From Flavobacterium franklandianum (GTDB taxonomy: Bacteria; Bacteroidota; Bacteroidia; Flavobacteriales; Flavobacteriaceae), in the NCBI RefSeq assembly GCF_007097365.1, contig NZ_VJZR01000006.1:1-64000 (forward strand): 64,000 nt of DNA, written 5' to 3'. How positions within the stretch are numbered: the stretch's first letter is position 1; every line of letters begins with the position of its first letter. Of the stretch, positions 48,760 through 57,641 are shown one piece after another. The notes under the pieces were generated by a model. It was not told the DNA's origin and ran no database searches. It saw only the letters and a list, made by a program, of their open reading frames with translations. A program made the translations under genes and the position numbers.

Positions 48760-50934
48760 ATGATTTCAAATAAGATTAACTTACTGTTTTTGTTGCTGTT
48801 AACTTCTGTTTTTGCACAACAAAAAATCACCGTCGAAGCTATTTATACCGGACAATTTGAAGCTAAAGGAATGGTCGAATTGCAATCGATGAAAAATACC
48901 AATCAATATACGGTTTTAAATTCTGATGAAGCCTCTGGAAGTTTGCAAATTGATGTATTTGATTTTGCTACTTTAAAAAAAGTAAACACATTAATCGAGA
49001 CCAAAAATCAAAGTAAATTATTCGAAGGAATCGATAGTTATATTTTTAGTTCCGACGAAAAGCAGCTGTTGATTGCTAACAACAAGAATGAAATTTACCG
49101 CCATTCCTTTTCTGCCAATTATTTTCTGTATAATCTTGAAACCAAAGAATTAACTAAAATTCTAGAGCAAGTGCAAGAGCCAACTTTTTCGCCCGATGGA
49201 AAAATGATAGCGTATGTCAAGGAAAATAATATTTATATTTTCGATGTAGCTTCAAAAACCAACAGCCTAATTACAAGTGACGGAAAGAAAAATGAAATCA
49301 TCAACGGTATTACTGATTGGGTTTATGAAGAAGAATTTGCTTTTGTGAGAGCTTTCGATTGGAGCAAAGACAGCAAGAAAATAGGGTTTATTCGTTTTGA
49401 CGAAAGTCAGGTTCCAGAATATTCAATGTCAATTTTTGGAAAAAATTTATATCCAAAAATTGAAACTTTCAAATACCCAAAAGCTGGCCAAAAAAACTCA
49501 TCGGTTTCTTTGCATTTATACACTGTCGATTCGAAAACCACCAAAAAAGTAGATTTAAGCCAATACAATGATTTTTATATTCCAAGGATTGAATGGACAA
49601 ATGACGCCAATATTTTATCCGCAAAAATAGTAAATCGCCATCAGGATAATCTGGACTTGCTTTTTGTAGATGGAACAACGGCGGCTACAAAAGTGGTTTT
49701 GAACGAAAAAGATAAATCCTACATTGATTTTATCGATAAAGATAATTTGACTTTCCTGAATGACAACAGTTTTATTTGGACCTCAGAACAAGATGGTTTC
49801 AACCATATTTATTGGTACGATAAAACAGGTAAATTAATCAATCAGGTGACCAAAGGCAATTGGGAAGTGACCGAATATTATGGTTTTGATGAGAAAACGA
49901 GCACTATTTTTTATCAATCGACAGAGAATGGCTCCATCAACAGGGACGTCTATAGAATAAGTTTAGAAGGAAAAAACAAAACAAGATTGTCTCTAAATTT
50001 GGGAACAAACGGAGCAACTTTCAGTCCCAATTTTCAATATTTTATCAATTCCCTTTCGACGGCTGCTCAGCCAACGATCTATACTTTGAACGATTCTAAA
50101 ACAGGAAAACAAATTCAGGTAATTGAAAATAACGAAGCTTTGGCATCCAAATTAAAAGCATCCAAATTGCCGCAAAAAGAGTTTTTTGTACTCAAAACAG
50201 AGAAAGGCAATGAACTAAATGCTTGGATTATGAAACCAAAGGATTTTAATCCCAATAAAAAATATCCTGTTTTTATGATTCAATATTCTGGACCAGGTTC
50301 GCAACAAGTTGTAAATGGATGGGGGAGTTATAACGAATATTGGTTTATGATGTTGACACAACATGGTTATATTGTAGCTTGTGTTGACGGGCGTGGAACA
50401 GGTTATAAAGGCGCTGATTTTAAAAAAGTAACCTACAAACAATTAGGGAAATACGAAGTCGAAGACCAAATTGATGCCGCCAAAATAATAGGAAATTATC
50501 CTTATGTCGATAAAGCACGAATCGGAATTTGGGGTTGGTCGTATGGTGGTTTTATGTCCAGTAATTGTATTTTGAAAGGAAATGACGTTTTCAAAATGGC
50601 GATTGCGGTTGCTCCAGTAACGAATTGGCGTTTTTACGACAGCGTCTATACCGAAAGATATATGCAAACTCCACAAGAAAACCCTAGCGGATATGACGAC
50701 AATTCCCCAATAAATTTTGTAGAAAGATTGAAAGGAAAATATTTATTGATACACGGATCGGGTGACGATAATGTTCATGTGCAAAATTCCATGCAAATGA
50801 TGGAAGCTTTGATCCAAGCCAATAAACAATTTGACTCCCAAATTTATCCCGACAAAAATCACGGAATCTATGGTGGATATACAAGAATACAATTGTTCAA
50901 TAAAATGACTAATTTTATACAAAATAATTTATAA
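48760..50934 (+). CDS. S9 family peptidase, DPP-IV-like
   Basis: A 724-residue serine peptidase with a signal peptide (ISNKINLLFLLLLTSVFAQ). The N-terminal beta-propeller (DPPIV_N; FSPDGKMIAYVKENNIYIFD, about residues 145-165) is followed by an alpha/beta-hydrolase domain with GWSYGGFMSS (Ser near 594), GSGDDNVHVQN (Asp near 669) and DKNHGIYGG (His near 701). It removes N-terminal X-Pro (or similar) dipeptides in the periplasm or at the surface. Two POT-type peptide importers lie directly downstream, which would take up the released dipeptides. Confidence 0.94.
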   Translation: MISNKINLLFLLLLTSVFAQQKITVEAIYTGQFEAKGMVELQSMKNTNQYTVLNSDEASGSLQIDVFDFATLKKVNTLIETKNQSKLFEGIDSYIFSSDEKQLLIANNKNEIYRHSFSANYFLYNLETKELTKILEQVQEPTFSPDGKMIAYVKENNIYIFDVASKTNSLITSDGKKNEIINGITDWVYEEEFAFVRAFDWSKDSKKIGFIRFDESQVPEYSMSIFGKNLYPKIETFKYPKAGQKNSSVSLHLYTVDSKTTKKVDLSQYNDFYIPRIEWTNDANILSAKIVNRHQDNLDLLFVDGTTAATKVVLNEKDKSYIDFIDKDNLTFLNDNSFIWTSEQDGFNHIYWYDKTGKLINQVTKGNWEVTEYYGFDEKTSTIFYQSTENGSINRDVYRISLEGKNKTRLSLNLGTNGATFSPNFQYFINSLSTAAQPTIYTLNDSKTGKQIQVIENNEALASKLKASKLPQKEFFVLKTEKGNELNAWIMKPKDFNPNKKYPVFMIQYSGPGSQQVVNGWGSYNEYWFMMLTQHGYIVACVDGRGTGYKGADFKKVTYKQLGKYEVEDQIDAAKIIGNYPYVDKARIGIWGWSYGGFMSSNCILKGNDVFKMAIAVAPVTNWRFYDSVYTERYMQTPQENPSGYDDNSPINFVERLKGKYLLIHGSGDDNVHVQNSMQMMEALIQANKQFDSQIYPDKNHGIYGGYTRIQLFNKMTNFIQNNL

Positions 50935-51011
50935 AATGTCGTCACAGTTTGTGATGATGGATCTAAGAGTAAAAAATAATTTATAACATAACCTTAACCA
51001 AAATAAATAAT

Positions 51012-52688
51012 ATGAGTGAAGCAGCAGTAAAAACAAGACATCCAAAAGGACTTTGGGTGTTATTTGGAACAGAAATGTGGGAACGTTTCAATTTCTATGG
51101 AATGCGGGCAATCCTAACATTATTCCTCGTGAATTCGTTAATGATGAAAGAGGAAGATGCTTCTTTGATATACGGAGGTTTTCTCGGATTGTGTTATTTA
51201 ACTCCAATGTTAGGTGGTTTTGTAGCAGACCGTTTTTTTGGAAATAGAAATTGTATTTTATTAGGCGGTTTGATGATGGCGATTGGACAATTTTTATTGT
51301 TTGCCAGCGCTAGTGTTTTCGGTACGAATATCAGTTTGGCAACCACTTTAATGTGGTCGGCATTGGGAATTATTATTTTTGGAAACGGTTTTTTTAAACC
51401 CAATATTTCCAGTATGGTGGGAAGTTTGTATCCAAAACAAGAAAAAAGTAAACTAGATACTGCCTTTACCATTTTCTATATGGGAATTAACTTAGGAGCT
51501 TTCTTAGGGCAACTTATTTGTCCAATTGTTGGAGATGTAAAAGACGACGCCGGAATTCGTGATATTCACGCTTTCAAATGGGGATTCTTGGCAGCATCAA
51601 TAGCAATGTTGATTGGAACTGCTGTTTTTTATGTATTAAAAAATAAATATGTTGTTACTCCGGATGGAAAACCACTTGGCGGATTACCATCAAAAAATGA
51701 TGCTTCGGATTTTGAAGAGGGTGAATCTCAAAAAGCAGTTTTTTCCCAAAAAGCATTGATAATAGCCGGAATTATGTTTTTGACATTAGGAGCAATAATT
51801 CATTTTGTTTTTGACCAAAATTTAATTTACACCTTGATTTATTCTAGTGGTTTAACTTTGGCTGGATTAATTGTTTCGGATACTTCATTGACTAAAATAG
51901 AGCGAGATAGAATATTTGTAATATATATTGTTGCTTTCTTTATCATTTTCTTTTGGGCAGCTTTCGAACAAGCGGGGTCTTCTTTGACATTTATCGCTGA
52001 TAATCAAACCGACAGAAACTTCTTTGGATGGAATATGCCACCGTCAATGGTTCAAATTTTTAATGGATTATTCGTGGTTGCTTTTGCCATTCCGTTTAGT
52101 ATGCTTTGGGATTATTTGAGAAGCAAAGACAGAGAGCCAATTTCGCCAATGAAACAAGCTTTTGGATTGGCTTTGATTGCTTTGAGTTATTTCATCATCG
52201 CTCACAACGTAAAAGATTTAGGAAACAGTGGTCTTCTTGCCATCAAATGGTTGATTCTTTTGTATTTAATTCAAACCGCTGCAGAGTTGTGTTTGTCACC
52301 AATCGGATTGTCATTGGTTGGAAAATTATCTCCAAAACGTTTCTCATCCTTATTATACGGAGTTTTCTTTTTGTCCAATGCTTCGGGTTATGCATTGGCG
52401 GGAACTTTAGGCTCTATTATGCCAGCAACTGGAGATAAATTCATTAAAGCTAAAGAGCTAGGTATTGATTTGCAAGGTATTTTAGATAAAACGGTTACAC
52501 CAACTGCGGAACAATTAAAACTCTTGGCAACTAATCAAATTAGTGATCATAATCCAGTTTTTGCAGGATTTGAAATCCACAACTTATTCGAATTCTTTAT
52601 GGTTTTTGTAATATTGACAGGACTTGCAGCCATAATTTTATTTGCATTGACTCCTTTCTTGAAAAAAATGATGCACGGTATTCGTTAA
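51012..52688 (+). CDS. POT-family proton-coupled peptide transporter
   Basis: A 558-residue inner-membrane permease of the POT/PTR family (di- and tripeptide:proton symport). The PTR2 signature is present as EMWERFNFYGMRAILTLFL (about residues 17-35) and FYMGINLGAFLG (about 155-166); about 14 hydrophobic helices are expected. The C-terminus is TPFLKKMMHGIR. It lies 77 bp after the DPP-IV-like peptidase and is the first of two unequal POT genes. A terminator follows at 52716-52752. Confidence 0.94.
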   Translation: MSEAAVKTRHPKGLWVLFGTEMWERFNFYGMRAILTLFLVNSLMMKEEDASLIYGGFLGLCYLTPMLGGFVADRFFGNRNCILLGGLMMAIGQFLLFASASVFGTNISLATTLMWSALGIIIFGNGFFKPNISSMVGSLYPKQEKSKLDTAFTIFYMGINLGAFLGQLICPIVGDVKDDAGIRDIHAFKWGFLAASIAMLIGTAVFYVLKNKYVVTPDGKPLGGLPSKNDASDFEEGESQKAVFSQKALIIAGIMFLTLGAIIHFVFDQNLIYTLIYSSGLTLAGLIVSDTSLTKIERDRIFVIYIVAFFIIFFWAAFEQAGSSLTFIADNQTDRNFFGWNMPPSMVQIFNGLFVVAFAIPFSMLWDYLRSKDREPISPMKQAFGLALIALSYFIIAHNVKDLGNSGLLAIKWLILLYLIQTAAELCLSPIGLSLVGKLSPKRFSSLLYGVFFLSNASGYALAGTLGSIMPATGDKFIKAKELGIDLQGILDKTVTPTAEQLKLLATNQISDHNPVFAGFEIHNLFEFFMVFVILTGLAAIILFALTPFLKKMMHGIR

Positions 52689-52715
52689 TAAAATTTAAAA
52701 AATATTTTTATATCT

Positions 52716-52752
52716 TTCAAACCTACAAGAGATTCCTGTAGGTTTGTTTTTT
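52716..52752 (+). terminator. Terminator after the first POT gene
   Basis: CAAACCTACA (52718-52727) pairs with TGTAGGTTTG (52737-52746), then TTTTTT. Confidence 0.8.
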
Positions 52753-52766
52753 AATTGACATCGGAT

Positions 52767-52910
52767 ATGGAACAAAAATTAACTATCGAACAAATTCAAA
52801 ATTTCAAAGGAAAGTCTGTCAAACAATTGGCAATTTATGCCTTGATTGCGGGATTGTTATTAATACTAATTTCGCCTTTGGTAAAAAAATTAATGCAGGA
52901 AGTAAAATAA
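52767..52910 (+). CDS. 47-residue single-helix microprotein between two POT genes
   Basis: ATG at 52767, TAA at 52908-52910. A charged amphipathic N-terminus (MEQKLTIEQIQNFKGKSVKQ) precedes one transmembrane helix (LAIYALIAGLLLILISPL) and the tail VKKLMQEVK. The tail resembles the C-termini of both flanking transporters (LKKMMHGIR and IKKLMHGVR). It starts just after a terminator and ends 6 bp before the second POT gene, so it is probably co-translated with it. It could be a small subunit or a leftover of a POT C-terminus. Unnamed. Confidence 0.6.
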   Translation: MEQKLTIEQIQNFKGKSVKQLAIYALIAGLLLILISPLVKKLMQEVK

Positions 52911-52916
52911 ATAATT

Positions 52917-54722
52917 ATGTCTCAAAACACCACCGACCAGTTTTTTAAGAGCCCCGTTTTAGGGCATCCGCCAGGATTATTTATTTTGTTTTTTACCGAA
53001 ATGTGGGAGCGATTCTCCTTCTACGGAATGCGTTCTTTGCTCATTTTATTTTTAACAGCTTCAGCAATGGACGGAGGTTGGGAATGGTCGCGAGAGAATG
53101 CATCCTCACTTTTTGGGTCCTATGTTGGACTTGTTTACTTATCGACTATGATGGGCGGTTATTTTGCCGATAAAAAAATTGGGTATCGATGGGCTGTGGT
53201 TATTGGTGCTTGTTTGATGACTTTAGGACACGCATCAATGGCGGTTGAAACTGAGTTTTCTATTTATCTCGGATTGATTTTGCTAGTTTTTGGTAATGGT
53301 TTTTTTAAACCGAATATGGTTTCTATTATTTCAGAAATGTACAAAGACCGTCCCGACAAAAAAGATGGTGCTTACACTTTGTTTTATATGGGTGTCAATG
53401 CTGGTGCCTTTTTCGGAATATTGCTTTGCGGGTATTTGGGCGAAAAAGTAGGCTGGAGTTATGGATTTGGACTGGCAGGTATTTTCATGTTCTTCGGAAT
53501 GTTACAGTTTTGGTTGTCTCAAAGCATTTTTGGAGACATTGGCTTAAAGCCAAATGCAGCCAGCAAGGCAAAAATTGAAATATCGGATACCGACAAACGA
53601 AATCCGTTTACGCCAATTCAATTGGGATTAATTGGGATAATGGCAACTTTAGGATTGCTTTGGATTTTAAATGCTCCTGTTTCAAAAATTTCTGGTGGAG
53701 AAATAGATGTTTTTAGCTTTTTAGGCGAAAACGGAAATTCGATTGCGATTTTAACGGCTTTGATTTTATTTATATTGTTATTGGTTTACAGATTTACCCA
53801 ATATTCCCAAATCACAAGAGAAAAATTAATGGCGGTTACGTTTTTTGCTTTTCTAACTATTTTCTTTTGGGCCATTTTCGAGCAATCACCTAACAGTTTA
53901 ACGATTTTCGCTTCGGATTATACGAACCGAGTTTTGGAAGGCAATTGGAGTGTAGCTTTTTTGATAATAAATTCCTTGATGACCATTTTGCCATTAGGGA
54001 TTATCACTTGGGTTTTAACGTTGTTGTTCAAGCAAACTTTCAAAACATATACCTTGGCTTCGGTGATTTTAAGCAGTAGTTTTGTCATTATTTGGATTAT
54101 TGCTTTTTGGATGTTGGCCAGAGATTATTACACCGCAGGTTATTTGTCTTTATCTGATGAAACTTTAGCCTTTTTAAGAATCGAAAAAGTGACAGAACCA
54201 TTAACCGAAGTTCCTGCAACCTGGTTTTCAACCTTGAACTCTTTGTTTATTATTTCATTAGCTCCATTATTTTCGAAATGGTGGGAAAGCAAATACAATC
54301 CTTCGGCAAATTATAAATACGGAATCGGAATGGCATTGCTCGCTTTAGGAATGGCGTGCATCGCTTTTGGAGCTAACGGGATTGAGCCTGGAGCCAAGAC
54401 CGCTTCGGTAAGTATGATTTGGTTGATTTTGGTATATCTTTTCCATACGATGGCCGAATTGTGTATTTCGCCAGTGGGATTGTCTTATGTGAGTAAATTG
54501 GTTCCTGCCAGAATGATTGCATTTATGTTTGGAGTTTGGTATCTTGCAGTCGCCATTGGGATGAAAGGAGCCGGAATGTTTGGCGAAAACATCGATAAAA
54601 TTGCCGATGAACACGGATTGAGTTACTTCTTTTGGATACTGACGCTGATTTCTGTTGTGGCAGGAGTTTTTGCTATTGCAATGAAACCTGTCATCAAAAA
54701 ATTGATGCATGGAGTGAGATAA
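52917..54722 (+). CDS. POT-family proton-coupled peptide transporter
   Basis: A 601-residue POT/PTR permease. EMWERFSFYGMRSLLILFL (about residues 25-43) and FYMGVNAGAFFGILLCGYLG (about 157-176) are the family signatures; the C-terminus is KPVIKKLMHGVR. It differs clearly from the first POT gene, so substrate preference may differ; both would take up dipeptides made by the upstream DPP-IV-like peptidase. It follows the microprotein by 6 bp. Confidence 0.94.
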   Translation: MSQNTTDQFFKSPVLGHPPGLFILFFTEMWERFSFYGMRSLLILFLTASAMDGGWEWSRENASSLFGSYVGLVYLSTMMGGYFADKKIGYRWAVVIGACLMTLGHASMAVETEFSIYLGLILLVFGNGFFKPNMVSIISEMYKDRPDKKDGAYTLFYMGVNAGAFFGILLCGYLGEKVGWSYGFGLAGIFMFFGMLQFWLSQSIFGDIGLKPNAASKAKIEISDTDKRNPFTPIQLGLIGIMATLGLLWILNAPVSKISGGEIDVFSFLGENGNSIAILTALILFILLLVYRFTQYSQITREKLMAVTFFAFLTIFFWAIFEQSPNSLTIFASDYTNRVLEGNWSVAFLIINSLMTILPLGIITWVLTLLFKQTFKTYTLASVILSSSFVIIWIIAFWMLARDYYTAGYLSLSDETLAFLRIEKVTEPLTEVPATWFSTLNSLFIISLAPLFSKWWESKYNPSANYKYGIGMALLALGMACIAFGANGIEPGAKTASVSMIWLILVYLFHTMAELCISPVGLSYVSKLVPARMIAFMFGVWYLAVAIGMKGAGMFGENIDKIADEHGLSYFFWILTLISVVAGVFAIAMKPVIKKLMHGVR

Positions 54723-54766
54723 TGGCATTATTTTTGAAAAGAAAAATGAATTAAATTATATAAAAA

Positions 54767-55228
54767 ATGAGGAAAGTATTTATAATAGTATTAGTAGCTA
54801 TGGGCTCTTTTGGAGTTCAAGCACAAGGATTAAAATGGGAGACCGACATCAACAAAGCGATATCGGTATCCAATAAAACTAAAAAACCAATGCTGCTGTT
54901 TTTCACAGGAAGCGATTGGTGCGGTTGGTGCATTCGTTTGCAAAAAGAGGTTTTGAAAACTCCGGAATTTTTAGCTTGGGCAAAGAAAAATGTAGTTTTA
55001 GTCGAATTGGATTATCCAAGAAGAACACCACAATCAGACGCGATTAAAGCTCAAAACAATGGTTTGCAACAAGCGTTCGGAATTCAGGGATTTCCAACCA
55101 TTTATTTTGCTACGGCAAAGATAAAAGAAGGGAAACCAAGTTTTACGGGTATCGGTAGTACTGGTTATGTTGCTGGCGGACCTACTGCTTGGCTCGCTGT
55201 GGCTGATGGAATCCTGAAAACAAAATAA
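54767..55228 (+). CDS. Periplasmic thioredoxin-like protein (CGWC)
   Basis: A 153-residue exported protein (signal MRKVFIIVLVAMGSFGVQAQ). The thioredoxin-fold redox motif is FTGSDWCGWCIRLQKEV (Cys52, Cys55), followed by the cis-Pro strand (IQGFPTIYFAT). The CGWC motif and short length resemble the thioredoxin_7/DUF255-like periplasmic proteins. It likely reduces or isomerises disulfides of exported proteins. It converges on comEC; the stops are 3 bp apart, with the shared hairpin inside the comEC 3' end. Confidence 0.85.
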   Translation: MRKVFIIVLVAMGSFGVQAQGLKWETDINKAISVSNKTKKPMLLFFTGSDWCGWCIRLQKEVLKTPEFLAWAKKNVVLVELDYPRRTPQSDAIKAQNNGLQQAFGIQGFPTIYFATAKIKEGKPSFTGIGSTGYVAGGPTAWLAVADGILKTK

Positions 55229-55231
55229 TTT

Positions 55232-57268
55232 TCATTCCAAACTATAAAATCCCTTTTCGCCAGTAGCGTGAAAAGGGATTTTCTCTTTTAAGCAAGTAGC
55301 CTTCCATAGTTTTTGAATGTTTCTGTAATTCGAGGCATCAGCGATGACCATTTTGGGTTTGGAAGTTTGCAGAAAACGTTCGAGATTTATTTTGGGAGAT
55401 TGAGTAAACACCACAATATCGGGACGAATGGCTGTCGGATAAACGCCTAAACTGTCCAAAATAAGGATTTTTTTTCCTTTAAAATAAATCAGGTTTTGAA
55501 TTCTTTTTTTGGTTTTCAAATTACTAAAATTTCCCATCAAATAGGAGGTGAAAGTTTGATTTTTATTTGCTATTTCTAAAAGACTATCACAAGCATACAA
55601 AGTGATGTTGGCTCCATTTCGTTCTGCAATAAGCGTGTTCTTCTTCGAGTTGAAAATGATTAATTCACTTTGGTTTCTAATCGTCCAATGGGTTTGAAAG
55701 TAGGTAATTTGGAAAATAATTACAGTAATTAATACAAAAGCCAATCTGTTGAAGTTGGGTTTCTTGAACCAAATAATCGTGGCAATAATCAATAAATACA
55801 AACTCAATAGCAACTGCCAATTGAACGAAATATCCCGAAAGATGAATTGCTCTAAGGAAGCTATCGAGTTGATTATTTTATTTAAAATATAAATGCTCCA
55901 CTCCAATGATTTGGCTAGAAAAACGGGAACAAAATCCAAAGCAGCCAAAACCATTACCAATACTCCCAAAGCCATAATCACACTCAAAAATGGAATAATT
56001 ACCAAATTAGTCACAAAAAATAATCCTGGAAATTGATGAAAATAGTAAATGCTCAACGGCAAAGTACCAATTTGTGCCGCAAAAGAAACGGTCAATATTT
56101 CCCAAAAGTAATTGATGATTGTGTTTTTTGGTTTCCAAAGTTGAGCCAATAAAGGTTGCAACCAAAGTATAAAAAACAAGGCAACATAACTCAACTGAAA
56201 ACCTACATCAAACAAAAACGAAGGTTGAACTAGCAAAATGAGCAGCATCGACACCAATAAAGTATGAAAAATATTGGTGCTTCTTCGCAGATACATTCCG
56301 ATAGCGACAAACGAAAACATCGTAACCGAGCGAAGCACCGATGGCGCTAAACCAGCAATCAAACCAAAGGAAAATAATGAAAGCAAAATAATAATGAGCT
56401 TGATAAACGAACCACGTCTTGTATTGGGAAAAGGCTTCAAAAGTAACGTTACAAAGAGCAATATAAATCCAATATGCAATCCCGAAACCGACAAAATATG
56501 TACCGCGCCGGCAAATTGATAATCCCGGATAATCTCTGGTGAAATATCTTGTTGTTGTCCTAAAATTAAGGCGATGGCAACATTCAATTCGGTTTTGTTG
56601 AAATGAGTTTCTTCCAAGTTTCGAATGATTTTTGTTCGTAATTTCGAAGTATAATACCAAACATCTTTTTCGATGAAAGAACCGATTTTGATATTCGAAA
56701 CATCGGCATACAACTGGGCATAAATTTGTTTGCCTTCAAGGTATTTGCCATAATCAAATTGGTTGGGATTTTTGGATGGACGGTTTTGGTATAAATTAGT
56801 ATCGATTTGCAAACTAGTCCCAATTTCGAAAGGGTGATTTAAACTATCTTTTCGAATATTCAGTAGCATTCTTCCCGTATTTACTGAATCGTCAATCTTT
56901 TTCACAAGCACTATATAACGGTCGTTATAAGCCGAACTTCGCAGTTTTTCTCGAATGGTAACCGAGACCAAATGCGGTTTTTCGAAAATCGTTTTCTGAT
57001 GAATGTAGTTGCTTTCCTGATAAGAATCCGTGTGGATGATTTGGGTGCTTGTGCCAATAGAAAAAGCAAGAAAATAGGTAGCAAGACCATAATAGAGTGT
57101 AAGTATTGCATTCCTTTTCGACCAGAAATAAGTAAAAACAAAAACACAAGTAGCGATAAAAAGAGTTGAAAACGCAAATGCAACATCAGGTTTGAAGTAA
57201 TATCCAACCAGAATTCCGGCCAAAAAACCAATCGTAATTCTCGCTAAAGGGAATTGTAATACTTTCAT
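55232..57268 (-). CDS. comEC: ComEC/Rec2-family DNA uptake channel protein
   Basis: A 678-residue inner-membrane protein. The ATG at 57266-57268 (MKVLQFPLARITIGFLAGILVG) is the likely start; the open frame extends 46 codons upstream with a hydrophobic but unfamily-like stretch. It has N-terminal DUF4131-type segments, an OB-like soluble region and the Competence membrane domain with the hallmark HILSVSGLHIGFILLF. The C-terminal part has no HxHxDH motif, so it is a degenerate metallo-beta-lactamase-like domain at best. It conducts single-stranded DNA into the cytoplasm in transformable bacteria. Confidence 0.9.
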   Translation of the reverse strand: MKVLQFPLARITIGFLAGILVGYYFKPDVAFAFSTLFIATCVFVFTYFWSKRNAILTLYYGLATYFLAFSIGTSTQIIHTDSYQESNYIHQKTIFEKPHLVSVTIREKLRSSAYNDRYIVLVKKIDDSVNTGRMLLNIRKDSLNHPFEIGTSLQIDTNLYQNRPSKNPNQFDYGKYLEGKQIYAQLYADVSNIKIGSFIEKDVWYYTSKLRTKIIRNLEETHFNKTELNVAIALILGQQQDISPEIIRDYQFAGAVHILSVSGLHIGFILLFVTLLLKPFPNTRRGSFIKLIIILLSLFSFGLIAGLAPSVLRSVTMFSFVAIGMYLRRSTNIFHTLLVSMLLILLVQPSFLFDVGFQLSYVALFFILWLQPLLAQLWKPKNTIINYFWEILTVSFAAQIGTLPLSIYYFHQFPGLFFVTNLVIIPFLSVIMALGVLVMVLAALDFVPVFLAKSLEWSIYILNKIINSIASLEQFIFRDISFNWQLLLSLYLLIIATIIWFKKPNFNRLAFVLITVIIFQITYFQTHWTIRNQSELIIFNSKKNTLIAERNGANITLYACDSLLEIANKNQTFTSYLMGNFSNLKTKKRIQNLIYFKGKKILILDSLGVYPTAIRPDIVVFTQSPKINLERFLQTSKPKMVIADASNYRNIQKLWKATCLKEKIPFHATGEKGFYSLE
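55246..55282. terminator. Terminator hairpin inside the comEC 3' end
   Basis: AAAATCCCTTTTC (55246-55258) pairs exactly with GAAAAGGGATTTT (55270-55282). It can end the plus-strand thioredoxin transcript although it lies within the last codons of comEC. Confidence 0.65.
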
Positions 57269-57552
57269 ATTGATAAAAGTACACATTTTTATTAACCAAA
57301 AACACATTCCTTTGCATTTGATGAAAAGTAAAAAGAAAGAGTTTCTTTTTGCAAAAAAATATTTTGAAACACATTCATATTTCCTTTTATCATAATAGTA
57401 TTGCATTCATTTTAACAATCTGCGAAAAGTATTTACTTAGCACTACATTTCAGTTTCGTTTTATTTATATATCGTTATAAGTTAGCAACTTATCTAAATG
57501 AATTGTTAATAATTTAGTAATCTTAAAATTTTTAAATCAGATACTTTAGCCG

Positions 57553-57560
57553 TAGGTTTG
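57553..57560 (+). promoter_or_regulatory. Candidate -7 box before the 1411-residue protein gene
   Basis: TAGGTTTG matches TAnnTTTG, 81 bp before the ATG at 57642; the -33 region is only T-rich. The spacer 57269-57641 also holds the untranslated upstream frame of comEC. I see no RNA gene in it. Confidence 0.4.
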
Positions 57561-57641
57561 ATTCCCCCAACCTCTACTATTTAACCTCTTAATTTTTTTG
57601 GTAAAAAATGAAGCGAATTATAAAGCTCTATATACCACTTT

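Noticed and set aside
57269..57406. 46-codon N-terminal extension of comEC
   Set aside because: Rich in Phe, Lys and Cys without family match; MKVLQFPLARI at 57268 is the natural start.
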